Source of the DNA: JBLHLB01 sp047618505
GTDB lineage: Bacteria > Planctomycetota > UBA1135 > GCA-002686595
Direction of reading: 5' to 3'
Length of the DNA: 13,324 nucleotides
Assembly (NCBI GenBank): GCA_047618505.1
Contig: JBLHLB010000078.1
Location: 1 to 13,324 of the forward strand
In this document: in pieces, positions 6,226 through 13,231 of the stretch
Position numbering within the stretch: position 1 is the first letter of the stretch
How the letters are laid out: every line of letters begins with the position of its first letter
Program-made: the position numbers and the translations under genes
The notes under the pieces: generated by a model
Told to the model about the DNA's origin: nothing
The model's input: only the letters and a program-made list of their open reading frames with translations
Databases searched by the model: none

Positions 6226-9180
6226 TCAGTCGGTGGTGATCCCATGGGCGGGGCGAAGACCGAGGTTACGGTTGCGGACCGACGGCGAGAACCAGTTGCG
6301 GTTCGCCGAACGAGCGAACACGGCGACGTAGAGGAAGCTGCCGCCGCGGACCACGCGGCTGCCGGGGCCGACTGCACGGTTTCCGAGCAGGAGTCTATGT
6401 CCATCCTCTGCGTTCACGGGGAACTGGTAGGCACTCTGGACGTACTCGTCCTCGCACCACTCCCACACGTTGCCCAGCACGTCGTGCAGACCGAAGCCGT
6501 TGGCTCGATAGGTCCCCGCCGGCGCAGGCACGGAGTGGCCGTCATCCCAGGGCTCCGAGGCTCCCACGGCGGCAGACGCCCCGCGTGCTAGGGAGCCCTC
6601 GTCGAACACGTTCCCCGCGATCCCCTCCGGTCCCACGATGTCCGAACGGTCCCCACACCACCAGGGGCTCGGACTGCCTGCACGGCAAGCGCACTCCCAC
6701 TGCGCTTCGGTGGGGAGGCGCAGGCCATAGCGCGGCAACACCCGCTGGCCGTCCTCCCAGCTCACGTTCGTCACCGGGTTCGTGTCCAGCTGGTCATTGC
6801 CGCCAATGCTGAGACCGGCCCCGTACTGACTCGGGCGCTCGCCCGTCATCCGAAACCACTGCCCCTGCGTCAGCTCGTACTTCGAGATCAGATATGGGGC
6901 CAGCGTCACCTCGTGAACCGGCCCCTCGTCGCTCTGTCCCTCGTCGCTCTGCGCCTCGGGGTCGTGGTGCGGCGAAGCGGGGTCCGCGCTCGCGCCCATC
7001 CAGCAGGTGCCGTCAGGGATCAGTACCAGCACCAGTCCCATGTCCTCGGTCGGGGTGACTCCCTCTTCCTCGGACCATTCCGGCCGCGTCCCGCTCTCCA
7101 CGTGCCAGAACTCCCACAGCCCAGAGTCGGGGTCCGGTCCTAGCGGGATCAGGCCCACCTGCTCGCTTAGTTCCAGACCGTCGTAGTGATCGCTGGCCGC
7201 GATGGCGTCGATCGCATCCAGCCAGGCCTTGAAGTGTTCGTCGACCGTGATCTCCGTAATGGTGTTCGCCCGGTCGCGGCGAATCTCCATCGAGGCAATC
7301 AGGCCGGTATCTGCGGACTCAAGGGCGCGCGCCCCCTCGACCAGAACGGCAAGGTTGTCGTGACGCCACTGTTTGCCGGGATCGTCCGGGAAGCGCCACT
7401 GGACGGTGGTCCGCGCGGCGTCCTCGATCTCGGCCCGAAGTGCGAGGAGGGAGTCCCGCTCAGCGATCAGGGTGATGCGACCCTGAGCGTCAGTGGGCTC
7501 TTCGCCCTCGCCCTCCGTCAGCGCGGCGATCTCGGCCTCAGGCTGCGAGAGGATCACCCCCGCGTCCTCGTACTCCCGGCGTCGATCGGAACGGGCAAGC
7601 GCCTCGGCGACGCCCTCGTCGCTCACTGAGGCAGCCTCGGTCCGCAACGACGCCAGGTCCAGCTCATGCTCCGGCACTCCGATCAGAAGCTCGCCGGCCT
7701 CAGCCAGCCACTCGTCCATGGCGTCCAGGAGATGCGGGCGCGCCGGCCATAGTTCCTGCTCACTCTGCTGCAGGTCGCGCAGGATCTCCAGGTCTCCCAG
7801 CAGACGGTTACGATCGTCGAGGGCGGCGTTGGCCTCGTCACGTTCCTCGACGGCGAGCGCGAGCTGCTCGTTCTTCTCCTTCGTCGCCGCCGCCACTACC
7901 GCGGTTCCCCCGAGGCCGAGCAGAAGCACAAGCCCCGCCGCGACCGCTGCGGCGAGTCCTTTGTTGCGCTGCATCCACTTGCGCAATTCGACCACGATGC
8001 CCGTGCGGTAGGCCTTCACCACCCGCTGTTCCAGGAAGGCGCGCAGGTCTGCGGCGAACTCCTCGGTCGCCGGGTAGCGATCCTCCTTGCGCCGAGCCAT
8101 CGCTTTGTTGCAGATCGCCAGCAGCTCGGGCGGGCTGGTGGGAGCCAGTTCCTCCAGCGGTGTGGGAGGCCCCTGCAGCACCGCATAGTGCACCGCCCGC
8201 GCGGACAGGCGAGCGCCCGGCGGCACGTAGGGCATCTGTCCGGCCAGTAGCTCGTACAGGATGGCTCCTAGCGAGTAGATGTCCGACTCGTAGCCGACGT
8301 CCTGTAGGCGACCCTCGGCCTGCTCGATGGGCATGAACGCTGGCGTGCCGACCACGTCGCCGTCCATGGTCAGAAGCGGTGGGTCGATGCCGTCGTCCCT
8401 AGCCGGGGTCTCGCGGCGATCGGAGCGAATCACCTCGGTCTGCCCCGGATCGGGCTGCAGGCGCAGGTCCTTGCGGTCCGGCCGGCCCAGCACCCGGGCG
8501 ATGCCCCAGTCCATCACGTACACCTCGCCGAAGCGGCCCACCATGATGTTCGCGGGCTTGAGGTCTCGGTGGATCACTCCCTTGCTGTGCGCGAAGGCCA
8601 GCGCCTCGCACACGCGCAGGATCACGTTCAGGATCCGACTGGTAGTCCACTCCTTGTCGCCGGCATGCACCTTGTCGAAAACGGCTTTGAGATCCTGGCC
8701 CTTCACCAACTTCATGGTGAAGTACACTTGGCCCTGCCCGTCGAGGCCCATCTCGTGCACGGGCACCACGCCGGGGTGGTCCAGCTGGGCGGTGACCTGA
8801 GCCTCCTCCATGAAGCGAGCCAGGGTGCCGTCCGAGACGCTGCCGACCCCGGTCGGCAGGATCACCTTCATCGCCAGCTTGCGGCGTAGGTCCTGGTCGT
8901 AGACCCCCAGCACCGCGCCCATTCCCCCGCGCGCGATCTCGCCCTCGAAGGTGTAGCGCTCCTTCGAGCTACCGCTGGACCTCAGGCTGTCGATGCGAGC
9001 GGAGGACGATCCTTCGGCGGACTTGCTCCCGTCATCCCGTAGGTTCACATTCGGATCGTTCCCCGGACCGTAAGTCTCTGCAAGGCCGTGACGGAAAGTG
9101 CTCGCGCAGCGCGGCATTTCAACCTCGCCTTTTGAATGATCTGAAGCACTCCCCACGGTCTTATCGTCACCTTTTCCCAT
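6226..9180 (-). CDS. Transmembrane Ser/Thr kinase fused to a non-catalytic FGE-like (CLec-fold) sensor domain (984 aa)
   Basis: Eukaryotic-type protein kinase with an extracytoplasmic ligand-binding candidate. Numbering is from ATG 9180. The kinase spans about 76-390: glycine loop GEIARGGMG at 80-88, lysine K105 (AMKVI), HRDLKPANIM at 204-213 with catalytic D206, and DWGIAR at 224 replacing DFG. The usual APE is altered in GTPAFMPIEQAEG. Residues 409-432 form one membrane span. A coiled-coil-like stretch (about 433-475) and a helical region follow, including LWEFWHVESGT, typical of kinase-SUMF1 fusions. Residues about 714-976 are FGE-sulfatase-like: LPTEAQWECACRAG, GLHDVLGNVWEWCEDE and a terminal RVVRGGSF block. 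The FGE cysteines of the RGGSW-x-C motif are absent, so it is probably a binding domain. Alternative starts are ATG 9192, ATG 9117 (preceded by GGCGAGG) and TTG 9234. The gene is convergent with CHAT. Confidence 0.92.
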   Translation of the reverse strand: MGKGDDKTVGSASDHSKGEVEMPRCASTFRHGLAETYGPGNDPNVNLRDDGSKSAEGSSSARIDSLRSSGSSKERYTFEGEIARGGMGAVLGVYDQDLRRKLAMKVILPTGVGSVSDGTLARFMEEAQVTAQLDHPGVVPVHEMGLDGQGQVYFTMKLVKGQDLKAVFDKVHAGDKEWTTSRILNVILRVCEALAFAHSKGVIHRDLKPANIMVGRFGEVYVMDWGIARVLGRPDRKDLRLQPDPGQTEVIRSDRRETPARDDGIDPPLLTMDGDVVGTPAFMPIEQAEGRLQDVGYESDIYSLGAILYELLAGQMPYVPPGARLSARAVHYAVLQGPPTPLEELAPTSPPELLAICNKAMARRKEDRYPATEEFAADLRAFLEQRVVKAYRTGIVVELRKWMQRNKGLAAAVAAGLVLLLGLGGTAVVAAATKEKNEQLALAVEERDEANAALDDRNRLLGDLEILRDLQQSEQELWPARPHLLDAMDEWLAEAGELLIGVPEHELDLASLRTEAASVSDEGVAEALARSDRRREYEDAGVILSQPEAEIAALTEGEGEEPTDAQGRITLIAERDSLLALRAEIEDAARTTVQWRFPDDPGKQWRHDNLAVLVEGARALESADTGLIASMEIRRDRANTITEITVDEHFKAWLDAIDAIAASDHYDGLELSEQVGLIPLGPDPDSGLWEFWHVESGTRPEWSEEEGVTPTEDMGLVLVLIPDGTCWMGASADPASPHHDPEAQSDEGQSDEGPVHEVTLAPYLISKYELTQGQWFRMTGERPSQYGAGLSIGGNDQLDTNPVTNVSWEDGQRVLPRYGLRLPTEAQWECACRAGSPSPWWCGDRSDIVGPEGIAGNVFDEGSLARGASAAVGASEPWDDGHSVPAPAGTYRANGFGLHDVLGNVWEWCEDEYVQSAYQFPVNAEDGHRLLLGNRAVGPGSRVVRGGSFLYVAVFARSANRNWFSPSVRNRNLGLRPAHGITTD
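6253..6348 (-). other. Candidate DGR variable region at the kinase C-terminus
   Basis: The last 32 codons before the tail encode RGGSFLYVAVFARSANRNWF and then SPSVRNRNLGLR. This follows the DGR target-protein pattern RGGSW-(variable)-RSA-x-R-(variable)-P-x-x-R-x-x-x-x-G-F/L-R. The codons at the positions expected to vary are TTC, CTC, TAC, GTC, TTC, TTC and GTC. All have the form NNC, as if derived from AAC codons of a template repeat by adenine mutagenesis. Third-base C is also favoured by high GC content, so this is suggestive only. Neither template repeat nor reverse transcriptase is in the window. Confidence 0.5.
6923..6952 (-). repeat. 15-bp in-frame tandem duplication in the kinase gene
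   Basis: Two copies of a 15-base unit (6923-6937 and 6938-6952) differ only at the last base. They encode QSDEG twice in an acidic loop just after the start of the FGE-like domain. This looks like recent slippage in a surface loop. Confidence 0.7.
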
Positions 9181-9313
9181 GGCGCGGAGCATAGCCACGA
9201 CACGGCAGCCGCACAATGCGGATGGAGAGTGCAATCAGTTGGGGATGGCACCACTGAAAGCCACTGGCATGTAAAGCCCTTGACCGCAGACTTTCGTATT
9301 CGGACCCCTAGGG

Positions 9314-9332
9314 GGCGTTGGTGCACAATTCG
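9314..9332 (+). repeat. Left terminal repeat of IS copy 2
   Basis: Identical over 19 bases to 1135-1153 of copy 1. The flank just outside reads CCTAGGG. Confidence 0.75.
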
Positions 9333-9365
9333 CCCTCCTGGAGAGCCCCCTTTTGACGCTTCTCA

Positions 9366-9398
9366 TGCTTCGAGCCTCGTGATCCGAAGGCTCTAGCA
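9366..9398 (+). promoter_or_regulatory. Stem-loop upstream of the IS transposase start (copy 2)
   Basis: Same 33 bases as in copy 1: TGCT/AGCA outer stem and GAGCC/GGCTC inner stem, ending at the A of ATG 9398. It is unchanged although the coding sequence has diverged strongly, hinting at function or at recent exchange. Confidence 0.4.
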
Positions 9399-10321
9399 TG
9401 AACTCCAGAGTCCACCCCAAGTACAAGACCAAGTACCGCGTAACGAACTGGCCTCAATACGACCAAGCATTGGTAGGGAGAGGGGACATCACATTGTGGA
9501 TCTCACCAGAGGCAGTCGGAGCTTGGACTGCAAAGCCAATGAGGCGACGGGGAGCCCCGCGGAGATACTCCGACCTGGCCATCGAGACGGCCCTGACCCT
9601 ACGCCTGCTCTTTCACCTGCCCCTGCGTCAAGCTGAGGGATTCCTGCGCTCTGTTCTGGAGCTCATGGACCGAAGTCTAGAGGCACCTGATCACACGACG
9701 CTCTCCCGCAGGTCACGGGCGCTCAGTGCCCAGCTAAACGCCCCTCAGCGCCGGCATGGCACTCACTTGATTGTAGACAGCTCAGGCCTGTCAATCGTCG
9801 GAGAAGGCGAATGGGCGGCCGCAAAGCATGGTGGCAAAGGAAAGGGTGGATGGCGGAAGCTGCACATTGGCGTTGATCGATCAGGCGTCATCGTTGCGCA
9901 GATTCTGACGGACATCGGTGGGGAGGACTCAGTTCCAGGTGTTGAGCTGATCGAAGCTACTGCCGGCAAGCTCAAGAGCGTCACGGGCGACGCAGCTTAG
10001 GACACGAGGGGCAGCTACAACGCGGCTGAAGCGCGAGGGGCAACGGTTGTGGTTCCACCAACCAGGGCAGCGGTAGTCAACCGTCGGAAGCCTCGAACCC
10101 CGTCAATAGACAGGGCCATACGGCAAGTAGAGGGAGTCGGTCGAAGGCGCTGGAAGAAGGAGTCTGGCTACCATCAACAGGGCCGCGTCGAGAACACGTT
10201 CTTCCGGTACAAGTCCATCCTTGGTGATCGCCTGCGGTCACGCACATGGGAAGCTCAGCAGACCGAAGCGACCGTTGCGTGCAAGTTGCTGAATCGTTTG
10301 ATGGCGAAAGGCCCTGCTTGA
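9398..10321 (+). pseudogene. IS5-family transposase with one in-frame stop (copy 2)
   Basis: A DDE transposase of 307 codons in a single frame apart from TAG at 9998-10000. It falls where copy 1 has TAC for tyrosine in the TGDTAYDTR block around the second catalytic aspartate. Recognisable parts are KYRVTNWPQYDQALVGRGDI, the first catalytic Asp in LIVDSSGLSIVGEGEW, KLHIGVDRSGV, RRRWKKESGYH and the catalytic Glu in GRVENTFFRYK. The pieces 9398-10000 and 10049-10321 are two halves of this gene. The C-terminus (LLNRLMAKGPA) differs from that of copy 1 and is shorter. Unless the amber codon is read through, the element is inactive. Confidence 0.85.
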
Positions 10322-10716
10322 GGCCCGAGCCGATGTTCCGTTCTTCCTCACGCTTTTCGCTCGCATACTTGGAGCGGCTCACAGCTCACCCACTCAGGCC
10401 TCTTGAGAGATCTCTGTTGCATGCCATTCGCGCAGATTGCGCGTATGCCCCAGATCAGCGCTTGGAAGGGGATCATGCACGTCGAACCCGCAGCGGTGTC
10501 CGAGCTCGCTCACCAGGCCCTTGGATAGCAGTGCTTGATGGACAATAGCCAGTCCTGGGAATGGTGCGGCACTTTTGAGAGTCAGAACTACGGGTGGTAG
10601 GTGACTCGGTATCATGTCGTCGAAGTTTAGGTTGCTCTTGCGCAATCGCTAGAATTCTCAATCACGACATCAAGGGACGCAGCGCGGCGCTCGAACAACC
10701 GACCAGAAGAACATCA
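10322..10716. other. Non-coding gap between IS copy 2 and the aldehyde dehydrogenase
   Basis: No gene is recognised with confidence. On the minus strand, 10394-10645 is open for 83 codons (TTG start) and contains GLAIVHQALLSKGLVSELG. This faintly recalls the N-terminal region of some DDE transposases, but I cannot name a family and no catalytic motif is present. A TAGAAT at 10650-10655 could be a -10 element for the downstream gene, without a good -35. A string close to an IS end (ctctgttgcatgccattcg, 10412-10430) is in the wrong orientation to close copy 2. Confidence 0.35.
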
Positions 10717-12096
10717 ATGACTTTCAAATCAGTCAACCCGGCCACTAACGAAGAGCTCAAAGCGTTCGACATGCTGTCGAAGGCACAGATGCTCGACGCC
10801 GTCAAGCAGGCCGACGAAGCCTTCGATGCATGGCGCCAGACATCGTTCGATGAGCGCAAACGGATCATGCTCAAAATCGCGACCAGCCTGCGCGACCGTA
10901 CGGATGAGTTTGCCACGCTCGTTACATTGGAGATGGGCAAACGCATCGCCGAGGCGCGTTACGAGATTAACTTCTGCGCGGAAATTGCCGAATTCTACGC
11001 GAATCGTGCCGAGGGGTTTCTCGCCGATCAAGCGATAGAAGTCGAGGGTGCCGAGGCCTACATTCAGCACACACCGATCGGCGTTCTGTTAGGGGTAATG
11101 CCGTGGAACTTCCCGTTCTATCAGGTCACTCGTTTCGTGATGCCCAACATCATGGCGGGTAACACCGTGCTGGTGAAGCATGCGAGCAATGTGCCGCAGT
11201 GTGCCCAGGCGATGCAGGACCTGTTCACCGAATGCGGCTTGCCGCCGGGCGTCTTCACCAACTTGTTCATCCCGGTTGACTTCGTCGAGTCGATTCTGGC
11301 AGACGATCGGGTACAGGGCGTATCGTTGACCGGTAGCGAAAAAGCGGGTGCGGCTGTCGCTGGTCACGCGGGTCAGAACCTCAAGCGATCTGTTTTGGAA
11401 CTTGGCGGCAACGATGCGTTCATTGTGCTTGAGGATGCCGATATTGATGACGCGGTCAAAAAGGCAATCAAGGGCCGGATGGTGAACACGGGGCAATCGT
11501 GCGTAGCGGCAAAACGCTTCATCGTGGTCGAGTCGGTGGCAGAACAGTTCTTGTCCAAATTTAGGTCGCGGATGGAAGCGCTGCAGATGGGCGACCCGAT
11601 GGACGAGAGTACGGACGTCGGGCCGCTGTCGACGGAAGCGGCGGCCGTGGATTTGAAGGAGAAGGTGCAAGCGGCGATCGATGCTGGCGTGACAGTCGTG
11701 CTAGGCGGCGGTCGGCCCGATCGCGACGGTGCCTACTTTACTCCGACGATTTTGACTGACATCACGCCAGACATGCCTACCTACGACCAGGAACTGTTCG
11801 GCCCAGTCGCCAGTGTCTACGTCGTCAAGGACGAGTCGGCGGCCATCAAACTTGCAAACGATTCGTCCTACGGGCTTGGCGGCTCCGTTTACACGCGCGA
11901 TGTTGAGCGCGGACGCCGAGTGGCGGAGCAGATCGACACGGGGATGATGTTCATCAACCAGCCGACGAACTCTCAGGTGGAACTCCCCTTCGGGGGCACG
12001 AAAAGCTCAGGTTATGGCCGTGAGCTGTCGTCGCAGGGAATCATGGAGTTCGTCAACAAGAAGCTGATTCACACGATGCAGACCTTCAAGTCGTAG
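10717..12096 (+). CDS. sad: NAD(P)-dependent succinate-semialdehyde dehydrogenase, Sad/YneI type (459 aa)
   Basis: Cytoplasmic aldehyde dehydrogenase, expected to oxidise succinate semialdehyde to succinate, for example in 4-aminobutyrate breakdown. The ATG at 10717 gives the standard family N-terminus MTFKSVNPATNEEL; the frame is open back to 10594, but that extension matches nothing. The ribosome-binding site is weak (AGAAGA). Visible motifs are MPWNFPF with N131, VLVKHASNVP with cofactor-binding K154, LTGSEKAGAAVAGHAG for the nucleotide, catalytic base E228 in LELGGND, nucleophile C262 in NTGQSCVAAKRF and ELFGPVA near 360. The KHASNVP and NTGQSC-x-AAKRF signatures and the length are close to E. 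coli Sad rather than to longer GabD or betaine-aldehyde enzymes. No lesion is seen. It is transcribed away from the island; no partner gene follows directly. The exact substrate is by homology. Confidence 0.9.
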   Translation: MTFKSVNPATNEELKAFDMLSKAQMLDAVKQADEAFDAWRQTSFDERKRIMLKIATSLRDRTDEFATLVTLEMGKRIAEARYEINFCAEIAEFYANRAEGFLADQAIEVEGAEAYIQHTPIGVLLGVMPWNFPFYQVTRFVMPNIMAGNTVLVKHASNVPQCAQAMQDLFTECGLPPGVFTNLFIPVDFVESILADDRVQGVSLTGSEKAGAAVAGHAGQNLKRSVLELGGNDAFIVLEDADIDDAVKKAIKGRMVNTGQSCVAAKRFIVVESVAEQFLSKFRSRMEALQMGDPMDESTDVGPLSTEAAAVDLKEKVQAAIDAGVTVVLGGGRPDRDGAYFTPTILTDITPDMPTYDQELFGPVASVYVVKDESAAIKLANDSSYGLGGSVYTRDVERGRRVAEQIDTGMMFINQPTNSQVELPFGGTKSSGYGRELSSQGIMEFVNKKLIHTMQTFKS

Positions 12097-12632
12097 GTGA
12101 GGTCGCGGAAAGGACCCAGGCTTCGTGGCACTTCCCATCTCTTCGGAGGTGTCCAAGCGCATGTGAGGACTAGGCCGTTCGCCTGCGCTGCCTGTGGAGA
12201 AGTCCCTCCTTGTGTAGGCGTCGAGCGGCATCGTTCTGCTGCTGATGCCGGTCATCGCAGAACCTGGGCGAACTCTCGGGGGCGTCGAGCATTTGCTGCA
12301 TGCGCTGATCCGCAGCGGCATTGGAGAGTACATCTTCACAGGAGGCGATCATTTCTGGATCGTCGAAGCCAAGGCCTGCGGATTGGTGCCGTCACGGTCG
12401 CCTTGTCGGTTGCTGTGCTAGATGCGATGTGGAATCGTCATGCGCTCAGAGTCGCTGGTGATGCACGGATCGGATTCTGCATTTGGTTGTCGGCGACGCT
12501 GGCGGTTCACGAGACCGGCGGTGATTCGCACAGGGGTCGGCTCTCGGGATTCTGGGCCCTCATCCAGTTACCACGTGGATGGGCGGCAGCGCTCGCACGG
12601 TGCGAACCCATCCTAGGGACCGAGCACCCGCG
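12097..12632 (+). other. Degenerate region without a credible intact gene
   Basis: One plus-strand frame is open from 12097 to 12945, but its product is rich in Arg, Ala and Cys, matches no family, and runs in the wrong frame through an IS66 remnant. I therefore reject it as a gene. A different frame, open from 12218 to the stop at 12419, contains TLGGVEHLLHALIRSGIGEY followed by IFTGGDHF. This recalls the nucleotide-binding start of ThiF/MoeB-type E1-like enzymes (GxGGVG...L.RSGIG....D.D.F) with the last loop glycine changed to Glu. It may be a decayed fragment of such a gene. No terminator was found after the aldehyde dehydrogenase. Confidence 0.3.
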
Positions 12633-12836
12633 GGGAACCCGACGCTCGTCTTCGGTAGCGAACGCGGCGGGGAAGTCGCGTGTCTGCAATACTTGCTCGC
12701 CCTCCCGTGCAATCAGTGCTGCACGGATGCCGAAGGCATACCTTGAGGATGTGCCCATGAAGATCGCGACGTCATCAGCTCAAGGAATTGGAAGCCAACG
12801 CCGCGGGCGTGGCAGGCTGCGTGCCGTCAGGGTTGA
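12633..12836 (+). pseudogene. IS66-family transposase C-terminal remnant
   Basis: Three overlapping frame pieces together read as the end of an IS66 TnpC. First is NPTLVFGSERGGEVACLQYL (frame of 12633), matching the R/K-N-x-LF-x-GSERGG block. Then comes PKAYLEDVPMKIAT (frame of 12730), matching the EAYLRDVL-x-RIA helix. Last is PTPRAWQAACRQG (frame of 12783), matching the EL-x-PRAWKAA terminus, with the stop at 12834. Two small indels are needed to join them, near 12730-12740 and 12780. The catalytic core upstream is not recognisable. Confidence 0.55.
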
Positions 12837-12913
12837 CACCCAGGCGACCCCTGACGATCCCTACGGCGCGGCGGCATGGGCCCATCGAATCCGTACGGAC
12901 AGGTCACCCCTGG

Positions 12914-13171
12914 TTAAGCATCGGATGGGCGCGGGGTTGTGGTGATCGCAGGGCGCCGTGAATTATCTAGTCGCAGTAGGCGTGCGTTCGGGGTGTCGCT
13001 TTCGGGTTTTGGCGGAGGGTTCGGAGGAATAAACTCCGGCTCTTTCCCCGGCAAACGAACTGGCTGCGGGTTTTGCGGGGGGTCGGATCGCTCTGGGGGC
13101 TTCGGTTGGGTGCGGGACGGTTTTGGGTCGGGCTGTCGCGTCGGATCTTTAGGTTCGCCGGGGTTGGTCAT
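12914..13171 (-). CDS. Small proline-rich hydrophilic protein (85 aa), unknown function
   Basis: ATG 13171 has a GGAG Shine-Dalgarno (complement of 13179-13182) seven bases upstream. The product starts MTNPGEPKDPTRQPDPKPSR and is rich in Pro, Asp, Lys and Arg for its first 60 residues. It has no hydrophobic segment, cysteine or recognisable domain, and is probably disordered. The opposite strand is also open (12939-13193) but would give a Gly/Ser/Phe-rich product without a good ribosome-binding site. I prefer the minus strand but do not exclude that neither is a gene. Three tandem 11-bp repeats lie 28 bases upstream of the start. Confidence 0.45.
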   Translation of the reverse strand: MTNPGEPKDPTRQPDPKPSRTQPKPPERSDPPQNPQPVRLPGKEPEFIPPNPPPKPESDTPNARLLRLDNSRRPAITTTPRPSDA

Positions 13172-13198
13172 GGGGTTACTCCGTGGGGGATGAGCTAT

Positions 13199-13231
13199 GG
13201 GCCATCACTGGGCCATCACTGGGCCATCACT
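13199..13231. repeat. Three perfect tandem copies of an 11-bp unit
   Basis: gggccatcact occurs three times without interruption. On the minus strand each copy carries ATGGCCCAGTG, so successive ATG GCC CAG TGA mini-ORFs overlap at TGATG, just upstream of the small proline-rich ORF. The repeat could be an operator array, a translational feature or simple slippage. Confidence 0.85.

Larger units (their letters stand above)
9314..10321 (+). mobile_element. IS5-type insertion sequence, copy 2 (right end not resolved)
   Basis: Begins with the same 19-bp end as copy 1 (9314-9332), in the same orientation, followed by the same leader and start-site hairpin. The transposase coding region ends at 10321. 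No sequence matching the inverted right end was found in the next few hundred bases at the expected spacing, so the right boundary is truncated or diverged and the true end may lie beyond 10321. With copy 1 it brackets the CHAT and kinase genes in direct orientation. Confidence 0.7.

Noticed and set aside
7186..8889. Long plus-strand ORFs opposite the kinase gene
   Set aside because: They mirror the GC-rich codon pattern of the kinase gene, lack known domains and lie entirely antisense to clear kinase and FGE motifs.
9181..9234. Upstream TTG start giving a 1002-residue kinase
   Set aside because: TTG is a weak start without a ribosome-binding site, and the extra residues (including CGCRVV) have no counterpart in the family. 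ATG 9180 or 9117 is more likely.
10412..10430. IS-end-like string after copy 2 as its right terminus
   Set aside because: It resembles the right end only in the opposite orientation and needs a 2-base gap, so it cannot close copy 2.
12097..12945. 283-codon plus-strand ORF after the aldehyde dehydrogenase
   Set aside because: It has no family resemblance and an odd Arg/Ala/Cys-rich composition. It lacks a ribosome-binding site and overlaps IS66 coding remnants that run mostly in other frames.
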